DNA from: Euclidia mi
Lineage: Eukaryota > Arthropoda > Insecta > Lepidoptera > Erebidae
NCBI GenBank assembly: GCA_944739405.2
Contig: OX123197.2
Location: 56,644,047-56,708,046 of the forward strand
DNA length: 64,000 nucleotides
Direction: 5' to 3'
The notes beneath the pieces are model-generated. The model saw nothing but the letters and a program-made list of their open reading frames with translations. It made no database searches and had not been told where the DNA came from. A program made the position numbers and the translations under genes. Below are positions 42,753 to 54,466 of the stretch, piece after piece; position 1 is the first letter of the stretch; each line of letters starts with the position of its first letter.

Positions 42753-42811
42753 GGCCGCAGAGGATAGGGAGGACGGCAACGCAACACCGCATCTCCTCTT
42801 CCTCTGCGGCC
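42753..42811. repeat. Hairpin 1 of a covarying pair
   Basis: GGCCGCAGAGGA at 42753-42764 pairs perfectly with TCCTCTGCGGCC at 42800-42811. The loop contains CGGCAACGCAACACCG. Confidence 0.85.
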
Positions 42812-42845
42812 CCACCGCGACGCATCGAATGGTGCGCCCCCATTT

Positions 42846-42904
42846 GGTCGCGGGAGATAGGGCGCGCGGCAACGCAATACCGACACGCCTCTCCTCCCGC
42901 GACC
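42846..42904. repeat. Hairpin 2 of a covarying pair
   Basis: GGTCGCGGGAG at 42846-42856 pairs perfectly with CTCCCGCGACC at 42894-42904. The loop contains CGGCAACGCAATACCG. Same length (59 nt) as hairpin 1. Confidence 0.85.
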
Positions 42905-43237
42905 GCACCCGACTGCGAGGGACAGACAGAACTGTCCCCCGCACCCGCAACGTTGGACGCATCCTGCGCAGGCCCCTCCAAGCCCACGCGGAGCGTCCCC
43001 TCCTGGATCCCTCTTAGCTTCACCGCGGGTGACCAATCCACGGTTACTGAGCCCCCCCACCACGACAAGGTGGAGATCCCACGGGGAGGATAATTATTAT
43101 AGTACTGATTTTAGTATAAACTTTTCATATGATTGATATTAATTTTAGGTAAAATGTAAAATTTATTTTATGTTATATTTTTATTTATGCCTACCTTCTT
43201 TTTGCAAGTTCTTTTAAAGGTGAATCTGTTGCTAATC

Positions 43238-43475
43238 ATCATCATCATCAGCCTTTAAAAGTCCACTGCTGGACCAGGCCTCTCCTTTGAAAGGAGGAAT
43301 TGCCCTACTATGCCACGCTGGCCAAACGGGTTGGTATAGGTTTTGTATTAAGTTTTCCTTCTCTTACAGTGGTGTTCTCTGCATAATATGCTTCCTCTGT
43401 CGGCTCTTACTACACCCATGGGATGATATGGGGTGGTGACATTCCGTATTCTTAATCCGTCACCACACGGCTAAT
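43238..43475 (+). repeat. CATCATCATCAGCCTTTA interspersed repeat, copy 2
   Basis: Homologous to 18640-18875 over its whole length, including 'GTCCACTGCTGGACCAGGCC' and 'ACACCCATGGGATGATATGG'. Confidence 0.8.
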
Positions 43476-44026
43476 GCAAGTTGTTGTTTAATAAAGTTGT
43501 TTATATAATATCATAGTTATTTCTATATTGTTTATATATAATTATGTATTTACACGTATATATTTAAGTAAGTATGTCATCGAAGTTATTTAAGTTGATA
43601 CCGTTAACTGTAATTTGACTGTTTATTTTGATACTCGTATTTTCGTTTTATTATTATGTTATTTATCAAAATAATGATTTTTGTTCTATATGTATTTTAT
43701 ACCTATCACATTTTTCTATGAACTTATTTATATGTTAAATGTTATAACATTGTTTTAGTTTTTTATTTACACACTGTTGTATGTTTGTGTGTAATTTTTT
43801 TTAATATATTTTAATCGATTTTAAACTTTCGCGATTTGTATACATCATACGTTTCGCTAGTCTTGCACCGAGCGTGGTGAGTCTCTCCGCGACCACGTTC
43901 GGTGCAAGACGAGCGAAACTTCGGAACCAAATAGGTATTTATACCTTAAATAAGTTAATTGTACGCGATTAAGACCCGCTAATTTATTTTGTATGTTATA
44001 TATTTTAGTTAGTAATGGTATTTTTT
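43476..44026. other. AT-rich, one long hairpin, no gene
   Basis: At 43851-43878 and 43892-43919 two 28-base arms (GTTTCGCTAGTCTTGCACCG...) pair with two mismatches around a 13-nt loop. Nothing coding. Confidence 0.6.
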
Positions 44027-44738
44027 TTATAATTTTTTTAATAAGTAAAATTTTAGCAATTTTATAAAAGTAATCATAGTTTTTGCCTCTTTTATGTTGT
44101 TCGGTAATTTGTTATATAATTTGGCACCATTATACATAAGACACTTTTTACCGTAATTTTTTCGTAGTTTATTTAATAAAATGTTATTTGCTCTTCTAAG
44201 TCTCATTTTTTGTACGTGATATTTTTTAGTAAAACTTACTTGCGTGTGAATATCTTTACATAAAATTTTCCTGATTAATATACAGTTGTTATAGGTATAT
44301 GTTTGTGATATATTCATTATTTTTGTTTCTTTATATATTTTGCATGTTGGTGTATCATAGTCGTAATTAAACAATGTTTTAACTAGTTTATTGTGGGCGA
44401 TTTGTAATGTTTCTAAATTAGTTTTGGCAGCAACACCCCATATTTTGATAAGGTTAATCTATATGTGGTTTTATCAGTGAATTATACACATTATGTTGAA
44501 CGTCAAGAGGTAGACATTGGATTATTCTCCTCACTGCCCCCGTCAGTTCACTCAATTTATTTTAAATTTTGTCAATATGAAGTTTCTAAGTAAGATGGTT
44601 ATCTAATATTAATTCTAGGTATTTTTCTTGGTTAACTTTGCAAATATTTTGATCATTGATTGTTAATGGTGCGTATGGTAGGTTTTTTTTTGTTTTTAGC
44701 TGTAAATACTATACATATATTTAGTTTTAGATATCCCT
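44027..44738 (-). pseudogene. Non-LTR retrotransposon, C-terminal part of the RT protein
   Basis: The minus-strand frame ends with 'KCLMYNGAKLYNKLPNNIKE', a typical closing stretch of jockey/CR1-like RT proteins. Upstream pieces such as 'LPYAPLTIND' and 'NQEKYLELILDNHLT' are in other frames, so frameshifts and stops have accumulated. It continues the RT half at 46437-48296, from which a 1.7-kb insertion separates it. Confidence 0.75.
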
Positions 44739-46436
44739 TCAATTGGCACCGCCATTTTGATCATTTACGCAGATCTGGCGTGCTCCCGCTCCGGGAGAGA
44801 AAACAAAAGAATAAATATGGCGGTCGCCATTTTGCAATTTATACCACATTTGGCAAAGCCTAGGAATGACAATTTAAACTTATCTTCGATGTTTAGAAAA
44901 ACTTAAATTTTACTGCTTTTCTGTATTATATGCGTAATAAAATATAGCATTTCAAATTTTAGATTAAGTACGCTATCATATTGCATACGGTAAATATGTA
45001 TAAAGTGTGAAATTAAAACAATATCGTAAAGTAAAGATAGGGTCATGGCATTTTTTCCATTTTTCGATACATAATCTACCATAATTCATAAATTATACTT
45101 TTCTTGTTAATATTTGTGTTTTATTTACAAAACTATACCCTAATCTAAAACATACAGTCATAAAATCACTTTACTCCATACATTTTTTTAGCAGTAGGAA
45201 CATTAATAAATGTAGGCCTTATCAGGCGCCGTCCCGCCGGTGTTATGAACTGACTCATGTTTCAAGATTTGTTCTGAGAGAGACGTGGCTCAAGTGGCTC
45301 ATATTTTTTGTTTATTCGTAAGTTCAATTCATATAGTAAGCCCAAAAAAAATTACATTCGTAAAGTAATAAATTTGGCAGCTTGAGACATAAACATAAAC
45401 CTCTCGAAAAACGACTCTAAATAGGTACTCACAATGAATGACCTGTAAAACAATTTCAGATTATCTTTTTTTAATACTAATAACATTTTCTAAAACTAGA
45501 TTTATTATACTAAAGTTACATTACAAAATTAAAACGTGTTAGCAAACAAAAATATTTGAAAATGTATAAACATTGTGTTGACCGGAGCGGCACAAATGCC
45601 ACACGGACATTTGTCCCGCTCCGGGACAAATGCCACACGTTTTGTTCACTGTTACAATAGTATGGCGTAATGCCACACGTTTTGTTCACTGCTACAATAG
45701 TATGGCGTGTGGCATTTGTCCCGGAGCGGGACAAATGTCCGTGTGGTATTTGTCCCGCTCCGGTCAACACAATGCCGGCAGTAATTTTATCACAAATTTC
45801 GTTAAATATTGATTTACTTGGATGAATCTAAAGTAAGAAATATGTTAATAGTTATACAATAATTAGTTTTTCGCAATCTTTTACACAAAAGTATCGTAAA
45901 TAGCCAACAAGAAATAGTTTTTTTGGCGGGACTAACACGATTGCAAAGTCGGAGTGGTTGACGAAATAAGCATTTTTTTGTTAAAAATCCTTGAATCCAC
46001 ACAAACAATTACTTATATGAAGTATATTACTTACTCACCCATCCTTTCTTAATGAAGTTTAGGCCGAAACACAACAAAATATATTTAAAATTCACAAAAT
46101 ACGCGGACGTTCGTTGTAAACAAACACTAGCACACAACCGCACACGGAACACTGCAGGAACAATGCACATTCATGGAATTATATGCCTTGTTGAGTTTCT
46201 GTTGGACTGTAGTTCTATCTGTTTTCGTCAGTATATGTTAGAGCAGTGCGAAATGCATATTAGGCGCCTAAATCCACGTTTTTAAAAACACTTAGCTACT
46301 CTCCCGAAACTGACGGTTGCCAGACGCGCCAAATAATTATCTCTACCGGAGCGGGAGTTTACCAAATGTGCGCTAATTTAAAAAAATGGCGGATGCCATA
46401 TATTCTAATTGTCTTTTTCTCCCGAAGCGGGTTATC
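44739..46436. mobile_element. Non-autonomous DNA element rich in CCCGCTCCGGG palindromes, inside the LINE
   Basis: It separates two halves of one LINE reading. Its two ends share degenerate inverted similarity (CGGGAGA...AATATATGGC...CGCCATTTT...CACATTTGGTAAA on the minus strand). CCCGCTCCGGG-type words occur near 44787, 45616, 45719, 45754, 46347 and 46425. No transposase found. Exact ends and target duplication are uncertain. Confidence 0.5.
45571..45774. repeat. 69-bp inverted repeat with duplicated spacer
   Basis: Arms 45571-45639 and 45706-45774 match at 67 of 69. The spacer (45640-45705) is one and a half copies of TTTTGTTCACTGYTACAATA. The 4.3-kb tandem duplication starts exactly at the first spacer base. 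Confidence 0.88.
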
Positions 46437-48296
46437 GCCATTGATAGTGAGGAGATTGCTCTGGAGCCACATATTTAGACGATTCAAATCACTTTGAGCA
46501 TCTGTTATAACAGTAGTTATGGAATATCCAAAGTAAAATAAGGCTGTATCATCATCAGCATATAGAGATATGTCTGCTTTTAATTCAATATTTTTGATGT
46601 CATTTATATAAATCAGGAAGAGAAAGGGGTCCTAAAATAGAGCCTTGGGGGATACCAAAACTTAGTTTTGCTGGTCTACTTTTCGTGCTATCGATTTTAA
46701 CAACCTGACTGCGATTTTTGAGGTATGACGCAAAAATATCGTATGCCGTGCCAGTGACACCAATTTCATTTAATTTATTTAATAATATTTTTTTTTCTTA
46801 TGGTAATAGACGGCAAACGAGCAGATGGATCGCCTGATGGTAGGCAATTACCGCCGCCCATGGACACAAGCACTCTCACTCACCGAACGAAACGCAACAG
46901 TTTAAGTACTGTTACTTTACGTCGATTTTCCGTGAGAGGGTAGTACTTCCGCGGTCGAGCCGGCCCATTCATGAATCAGCAAGGCTCTACTACCTGGAAA
47001 CTGGTATGGCTTATTGTGTCGAATGCCTTTTTAAGATCACTGAACACACCTAGAAAATTTGTTTTTTATCTATATTTAGTTGTAATTTTGTTGTGAGATC
47101 GATAGTTGCTGAGAAAGTACCAGATTTTGGCCTGAAACCATACTGCTTTTCATACACAAAATTCTGTTTAGTTAAATAATCTACAAAGCGGTTATACAGT
47201 ACTCTTTCATAAATTTTAGATAGTACTGGTAGTACTGAAATCGGGCGATAATTACCTGCGTCAGATTTACTACCGGATTTATGTAGGTGTAACTTTGGCA
47301 GTTTTAAGACTACCAGGGAAGACACCTTTTTCAAAATTTTTATTTATGCAGTTTGTTAGTTCTTCTAGTATTAAGCTCTTAACGCATAATATTGATTTTG
47401 TATTTATACCGTCTAAACCTGAACTAGTATTAGGATTTAAATTATTTATTATTGGTGATATTTCTGTTGTTGAACATAATTTTAAGTGATTTAAGGTAGG
47501 TTCTCTTCCAGAGGCGCATACTCCATTTACATTTAGTTTTTGTTTCTGACAATTCATCGGTATTTGATTTGCTAAAGTTGCACCAATATTTGAGAAAAAT
47601 CGTTAAAATATTCGCCAATATCATATTGGTCGGTAACATATCCAGATCCTGTTTCAATTCTGCTAGGTACATAGGATGCCTTAATTTTATTGGTAGCCAA
47701 ATTATTTATGAGACGCCAAATCTTTAAAGGATTGTTTTGTAACTTGTAGAACAAATTTCGGTAGTATGTCCTTTTGGTTCTTTGTATATATTTAGTTACT
47801 TCATTTCTATTCTATATAAATTTATGTTTTGCCTGTGTATTATATGGGTTCCTTTTAGTATTTTTCCAAAGTTTATTTCTTTAGTTTATTCCAATCATGA
47901 TTGTGTTCTTTATCCATTCTTTTCTGGGAGGATTCAAAATTTTATTTTTGGCAATTTTGCTTGCCGCGATACGTGTTTTATGTCGTTCTTCAAGTTTTTC
48001 GTAAGAATGTTCTACGTTATCACCTTCACACCTTTCTAGAGTTTTGTATAATGTGTCGTAGTTTATTGCTTCGTATCTAATTTTTCTTAATGGTTCGTAT
48101 TGGGACTTCTTGATTTCAAAATAAATGTGTTTATGATCTGACATACACGTCTCAATTATGGCGAAATGGGATTTAAGGTTAGATAAATTAGAACTTATAT
48201 GATCAATAATAGTTTTTGTATTTACAGTTTTCCTGGTGCAATAATCTTCTTTAATTTTATTTAAAACTTGGTAGCCGTTTTCCCAAAGAGCTTCAG
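46437..48296 (-). pseudogene. Non-LTR retrotransposon, endonuclease end and RT (copy 1)
   Basis: Minus-strand fragments in several frames. They include the endonuclease end ('CMSDHKHIYFEIKKSQ', 47881-48144), an RT thumb-like lead-in ('NYRPISVLPVLSKIYERVLY', 47050-47334), motif A ('DLKKAFDTI' near 47020), 'GIPQGSILGPL' near 46640, and the YADD active site at 46551-46562. A SINE-like sequence (46795-47000) splits motif A from the next block. Family jockey/CR1-like by eye. Multiple frameshifts make it dead. Confidence 0.85.
46795..47000 (-). mobile_element. Moth repeat inserted in the RT (copy 1)
   Basis: GGCAAACGAGCAGATGGATC ... 'ACCGCCGCCCATGGACACAA' ... 'AACGAAACGCAACAGTTTAA' ... GGTCGAGCCGG. 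The reverse complement of 63060-63345 matches at both ends, with about 80 bp of the middle missing here. Confidence 0.75.
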
Positions 48297-49375
48297 TATA
48301 TTAAGATGTCAGCTGATCCGAGCTCAGTAAAGAACAATGGCAGAATTCGGTCTGGGTTTGTTGTGGCGACCTTAAACTTCATATGAACAAAACAAATTGT
48401 TTTTTTTTTTCTACGATTTTTAATATTTTCACTTTGTCTCGTTAAAGCTGGAGTATTTTATGATGATAAAAAGCATTCCAATTGATTACGAACTCGGTAC
48501 CTACCTTATTATTTGATTGTTGCCATAGACAATAGTGTGACAGGAATAGACGTGAGTGCTATTGATCCGTATCGATTATTAAAATATAATTATTAAAATG
48601 CAGTTATTTAATCTTTAATTAACATTATATCAATAAGCTAATAATTTATGAAGCAAAACAACTTTAAAAACAAATAAAAACGTCACAGCATCATTTTAAT
48701 GTTGTATCGATTCCACATAAAATCGATTTAAAATGTGCAGCTCTGATTAAATTAACAACTTATGTTAAGCACTTTAGGCCTGATATCAGGTTGATAAATA
48801 TTTTAATTTTTAAATATATTTTTATTTATTTATTTATTTAGGACCACCAATGATTATAACAACAATACAAATTCAAATATACTATGTAAGGTGCTGATTG
48901 TCGGTTGCATAACCTTTTGAGGTAGCCACTGCATGCACCCATAAGTGAGCTTAAGCAGACTGCTTATATAACTACTTGGTAACAATTCGAAGATAGGTAT
49001 TTTTTTAAAGATACATAAAAACTAAGTAAATACAATCATAAATCAATATTCATTGCGAATATCAATATGTAAAACCGCTAGATCATAAAACTAAAAGCCA
49101 ATTATTCAATATGAAATCAAAGTAATCAAAAATTTATATATTATCAAAAGAATTTTTTTTTTAAATAATACTAAAAAATAGAAACAAAATCAAAATAACA
49201 TTAATATAAAATCAAAAATCAAAATTAAAATAAAAAAAAACAATTATGTAATGTCAAATCCATAGAAACAAAATAGGAAGTAAAACAATCAATCAAATAT
49301 TCGAAAATTCAAAATTAATGTTAAGTCATCAAATTAAATCTGTTGTTAGCAATAATAAGTGATAAACTTTACACT
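48297..49375. other. AT-rich part of the duplicated unit, no gene
   Basis: Includes a (TTTA)n run near 48820-48838. Nothing coding recognised. Confidence 0.4.
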
Positions 49376-49700
49376 AGCTTACGCCTTTTCGGAAGGAAGC
49401 CAGCGAGTCACAGTAGATATCCACTGAGGAGCCACATGCGTTCATAAGTCGACACATACGTGGGATCAGCGAACACTTTCCAAACTCTGTTCTCCTGAAG
49501 GGGGGGCTAAACGGAGCAATTTGAAATCGGGGATTTCTAGAAGGGACCCTAAAATTAATTCTTCTTAATAGCTTTGGGCAGTCTATGTGTCCTCTGACTA
49601 TCTTGAACAGAAAAGTAAGGACCAGAATGTCTCTACGCTTACATAAAGATAGTATTTTTAAGTAACGAAGCCGCTCGTCATAGGTCTTCTTTTTGCAATA
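49376..49700 (-). pseudogene. Second non-LTR RT C-terminal remnant (copy 1)
   Basis: The minus strand reads 'YDERLRYLKILSLCKRRDIL', 'FLFKIVRGHIDCPKLLRRIN' and later 'MNACGSSVDIYCDSLASFRK'. This is the post-RT C-terminal region of jockey/R1-like LINE proteins, different from the element at 44027-48296. No ATG; a decayed fragment. Confidence 0.7.
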
Positions 49701-50744
49701 CGTCTGTACTGTACGCCGTGAATTCGCGGTATTAGGTAATTTTAGTAGGTATTTGCTGACTGATTTTTAGAGGTTATTTTAGATATCGGGATTGTTTAAA
49801 GACAAACTTAGATTATGCTTTGAAGTATTTTAGCAACAGACTCGGCTCTCACTCGTTATGACATAAGAATACAGTTGAAAATTTACAAGCATTTAGGCGG
49901 CATGTTAAGATAGTAGCACTTTTTTTTTTGCTTTTTTTCACTGTTATTTTGTTCACTGTTACAATAGTATGGCGTAATGCCACACGTTTTGTTCACTGCT
50001 ACAATAGTATGGCGTGTGGCATTTGTCCCGGAGCGGGACAAATGTCCGTGTGGTATTTGTCCCGCTCCGGTCAACACAATGCCGGCAGTAATTTTATCAC
50101 AAATTTCGTTAAATATTGATTTACTTGGATGAATCTAAAGTAAGAAATATGTTAATAGTTATACAATAATTAGTTTTTCGCAATCTTTTACACAAAAGTA
50201 TCGTAAATAGCCAACAAGAAATAGTTTTTTTGGCGGGACTAACACGATTGCAAAGTCGGAGTGGTTGACGAAATAAGCATTTTTTTGTTAAAAATCCTTG
50301 AATCCACACAAACAATTACTTATATGAAGTATATTACTTACTCACCCATCCTTTCTTAATGAAGTTTAGGCCGAAACACAACAAAATATATTTAAAATTC
50401 ACAAAATACGCGGACGTTCGTTGTAAACAAACACTAGCACACAACCGCACACGGAACACTGCAGGAACAATGCACATTCATGGAATTATATGCCTTGTTG
50501 AGTTTCTGTTGGACTGTAGTTCTATCTGTTTTCGTCAGTATATGTTAGAGCAGTGCGAAATGCATATTAGGCGCCTAAATCCACGTTTTTAAAAACACTT
50601 AGCTACTCTCCCGAAACTGACGGTTGCCAGACGCGCCAAATAATTATCTCTACCGGAGCGGGAGTTTACCAAATGTGCGCTAATTTAAAAAAAATGGCGG
50701 ATGCCATATATTCTAATTGTCTTTTTCTCCCGAAGCGGGTTATC

Positions 50745-52604
50745 GCCATTGATAGTGAGGAGATTGCTCTGGAGCCACATATTTAGACGATTCAAATCAC
50801 TTTGAGCATCTGTTATAACAGTAGTTATGGAATATCCAAAGTAAAATAAGGCTGTATCATCATCAGCATATAGAGATATGTCTGCTTTTAATTCAATATT
50901 TTTGATGTCATTTATATAAATCAGGAAGAGAAAGGGGTCCTAAAATAGAGCCTTGGGGGATACCAAAACTTAGTTTTGCTGGTCTACTTTTCGTGCTATC
51001 GATTTTAACAACCTGACTGCGATTTTTGAGGTATGACGCAAAAATATCGTATGCCGTGCCAGTGACACCAATTTCATTTAATTTATTTAATAATATTTTT
51101 TTTTCTTATGGTAATAGACGGCAAACGAGCAGATGGATCGCCTGATGGTAGGCAATTACCGCCGCCCATGGACACAAGCACTCTCACTCACCGAACGAAA
51201 CGCAACAGTTTAAGTACTGTTACTTTACGTCGATTTTCCGTGAGAGGGTAGTACTTCCGCGGTCGAGCCGGCCCATTCATGAATCAGCAAGGCTCTACTA
51301 CCTGGAAACTGGTATGGCTTATTGTGTCGAATGCCTTTTTAAGATCACTGAACACACCTAGAAAATTTGTTTTTTATCTATATTTAGTTGTAATTTTGTT
51401 GTGAGATCGATAGTTGCTGAGAAAGTACCAGATTTTGGCCTGAAACCATACTGCTTTTCATACACAAAATTCTGTTTAGTTAAATAATCTACAAAGCGGT
51501 TATACAGTACTCTTTCATAAATTTTAGATAGTACTGGTAGTACTGAAATCGGGCGATAATTACCTGCGTCAGATTTACTACCGGATTTATGTAGGTGTAA
51601 CTTTGGCAGTTTTAAGACTACCAGGGAAGACACCTTTTTCAAAATTTTTATTTATGCAGTTTGTTAGTTCTTCTAGTATTAAGCTCTTAACGCATAATAT
51701 TGATTTTGTATTTATACCGTCTAAACCTGAACTAGTATTAGGATTTAAATTATTTATTATTGGTGATATTTCTGTTGTTGAACATAATTTTAAGTGATTT
51801 AAGGTAGGTTCTCTTCCAGAGGCGCATACTCCATTTACATTTAGTTTTTGTTTCTGACAATTCATCGGTATTTGATTTGCTAAAGTTGCACCAATATTTG
51901 AGAAAAATCGTTAAAATATTCGCCAATATCATATTGGTCGGTAACATATCCAGATCCTGTTTCAATTCTGCTAGGTACATAGGATGCCTTAATTTTATTG
52001 GTAGCCAAATTATTTATGAGACGCCAAATCTTTAAAGGATTGTTTTGTAACTTGTAGAACAAATTTCGGTAGTATGTCCTTTTGGTTCTTTGTATATATT
52101 TAGTTACTTCATTTCTATTCTATATAAATTTATGTTTTGCCTGTGTATTATATGGGTTCCTTTTAGTATTTTTCCAAAGTTTATTTCTTTAGTTTATTCC
52201 AATCATGATTGTGTTCTTTATCCATTCTTTTCTGGGAGGATTCAAAATTTTATTTTTGGCAATTTTGCTTGCCGCGATACGTGTTTTATGTCGTTCTTCA
52301 AGTTTTTCGTAAGAATGTTCTACGTTATCACCTTCACACCTTTCTAGAGTTTTGTATAATGTGTCGTAGTTTATTGCTTCGTATCTAATTTTTCTTAATG
52401 GTTCGTATTGGGACTTCTTGATTTCAAAATAAATGTGTTTATGATCTGACATACACGTCTCAATTATGGCGAAATGGGATTTAAGGTTAGATAAATTAGA
52501 ACTTATATGATCAATAATAGTTTTTGTATTTACAGTTTTCCTGGTGCAATAATCTTCTTTAATTTTATTTAAAACTTGGTAGCCGTTTTCCCAAAGAGCT
52601 TCAG
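50745..52604 (-). pseudogene. Non-LTR retrotransposon, endonuclease end and RT (copy 2)
   Basis: Duplicate of 46437-48296, with the same breaks. YADD is at 50859-50870 and the SINE-like insert at 51103-51308. Confidence 0.85.
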
Positions 52605-53683
52605 TATATTAAGATGTCAGCTGATCCGAGCTCAGTAAAGAACAATGGCAGAATTCGGTCTGGGTTTGTTGTGGCGACCTTAAACTTCATATGAACAAAA
52701 CAAATTGTTTTTTTTTTTCTACGATTTTTAATATTTTCACTTTGTCTCGTTAAAGCTGGAGTATTTTATGATGATAAAAAGCATTCCAATTGATTACGAA
52801 CTCGGTACCTACCTTATTATTTGATTGTTGCCATAGACAATAGTGTGACAGGAATAGACGTGAGTGCTATTGATCCGTATCGATTATTAAAATATAATTA
52901 TTAAAATGCAGTTATTTAATCTTTAATTAACATTATATCAATAAGCTAATAATTTATGAAGCAAAACAACTTTAAAAACAAATAAAAACGTCACAGCATC
53001 ATTTTAATGTTGTATCGATTCCACATAAAATCGATTTAAAATGTGCAGCTCTGATTAAATTAACAACTTATGTTAAGCACTTTAGGCCTGATATCAGGTT
53101 GATAAATATTTTAATTTTTAAATATATTTTTATTTATTTATTTATTTAGGACCACCAATGATTATAACAACAATACAAATTCAAATATACTATGTAAGGT
53201 GCTGATTGTCGGTTGCATAACCTTTTGAGGTAGCCACTGCATGCACCCATAAGTGAGCTTAAGCAGACTGCTTATATAACTACTTGGTAACAATTCGAAG
53301 ATAGGTATTTTTTTAAAGATACATAAAAACTAAGTAAATACAATCATAAATCAATATTCATTGCGAATATCAATATGTAAAACCGCTAGATCATAAAACT
53401 AAAAGCCAATTATTCAATATGAAATCAAAGTAATCAAAAATTTATATATTATCAAAAGAATTTTTTTTTTAAATAATACTAAAAAATAGAAACAAAATCA
53501 AAATAACATTAATATAAAATCAAAAATCAAAATTAAAATAAAAAAAAACAATTATGTAATGTCAAATCCATAGAAACAAAATAGGAAGTAAAACAATCAA
53601 TCAAATATTCGAAAATTCAAAATTAATGTTAAGTCATCAAATTAAATCTGTTGTTAGCAATAATAAGTGATAAACTTTACACT

Positions 53684-54008
53684 AGCTTACGCCTTTTCGG
53701 AAGGAAGCCAGCGAGTCACAGTAGATATCCACTGAGGAGCCACATGCGTTCATAAGTCGACACATACGTGGGATCAGCGAACACTTTCCAAACTCTGTTC
53801 TCCTGAAGGGGGGGCTAAACGGAGCAATTTGAAATCGGGGATTTCTAGAAGGGACCCTAAAATTAATTCTTCTTAATAGCTTTGGGCAGTCTATGTGTCC
53901 TCTGACTATCTTGAACAGAAAAGTAAGGACCAGAATGTCTCTACGCTTACATAAAGATAGTATTTTTAAGTAACGAAGCCGCTCGTCATAGGTCTTCTTT
54001 TTGCAATA
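53684..54008 (-). pseudogene. Second non-LTR RT C-terminal remnant (copy 2)
   Basis: Duplicate of 49376-49700. Confidence 0.7.
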
Positions 54009-54245
54009 CGTCTGTACTGTACGCCGTGAATTCGCGGTATTAGGTAATTTTAGTAGGTATTTGCTGACTGATTTTTAGAGGTTATTTTAGATATCGGGAT
54101 TGTTTAAAGACAAACTTAGATTATGCTTTGAAGTATTTTAGCAACAGACTCGGCTCTCACTCGTTATGACATAAGAATACAGTTGAAAATTTACAAGCAT
54201 TTAGGCGGCATGTTAAGATAGTAGCACTTTTTTTTTTGCTTTTTT

Positions 54246-54466
54246 TTTTCAGAAAGCAACTCCCGCACTAGGCAGAAATTCCTGTATCGCGGAAGACTTT
54301 ACAAACATTCAATCAACGAACACAAAGGACACCCAGACTCGAGACAACAATTTGTAGATCACACAAAGTGTTGTCTCGTGTGGGAATCGATCCCACGACA
54401 CGCGGCGCAGTACCAAGCGGCGAGGCGACCGCTTAAATCACTACGCTGACCGTGCAGTCACTTACA
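54246..54466 (-). mobile_element. tRNA-derived SINE, minus strand
   Basis: On the minus strand: head GACTGCACGGTCAGCGTAGT, B box GGGATCGATTCCCAC, body 'TTGTTGTCTCGAGTCTGGGT', poly(A) at 54236-54250 (T-run on plus). Same family as 245-440. Confidence 0.8.

Larger units (their letters stand above)
42604..43092. other. GC-rich island with paired hairpins
   Basis: Sharply GC-rich within AT-rich DNA. Long overlapping open frames on both strands follow from composition and are not supported as genes. It holds two paralogous hairpins (42753-42811 and 42846-42904) and a third foldback, GGGACAG / CTGTCCC, near 42920-42938. It may be a remnant of a transposon's untranslated region or of a structured RNA. 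Confidence 0.5.
45640..49946. repeat. 4.3-kb tandem duplication, copy 1
   Basis: Followed head-to-tail by 49947-54247 at an offset of 4307-4308. The one-base change in offset comes from an A-run near 46385. Includes the right half of the hairpin element, the RT part of the LINE, a SINE-like insert and a second LINE remnant. Confidence 0.95.
49947..54247. repeat. 4.3-kb tandem duplication, copy 2
   Basis: Near-identical to copy 1 and ends in the T-run that is the tail of the adjacent minus-strand SINE. The left arm of the 69-bp inverted repeat is missing here. Confidence 0.95.

Noticed and set aside
42623..43068. Overlapping 93-146 codon frames on both strands in the GC island as proteins
   Set aside because: GC-rich sequence lacks stops by composition. 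The products are Arg/Pro/Gly-rich without motifs, and the repeat units are better explained by hairpins.
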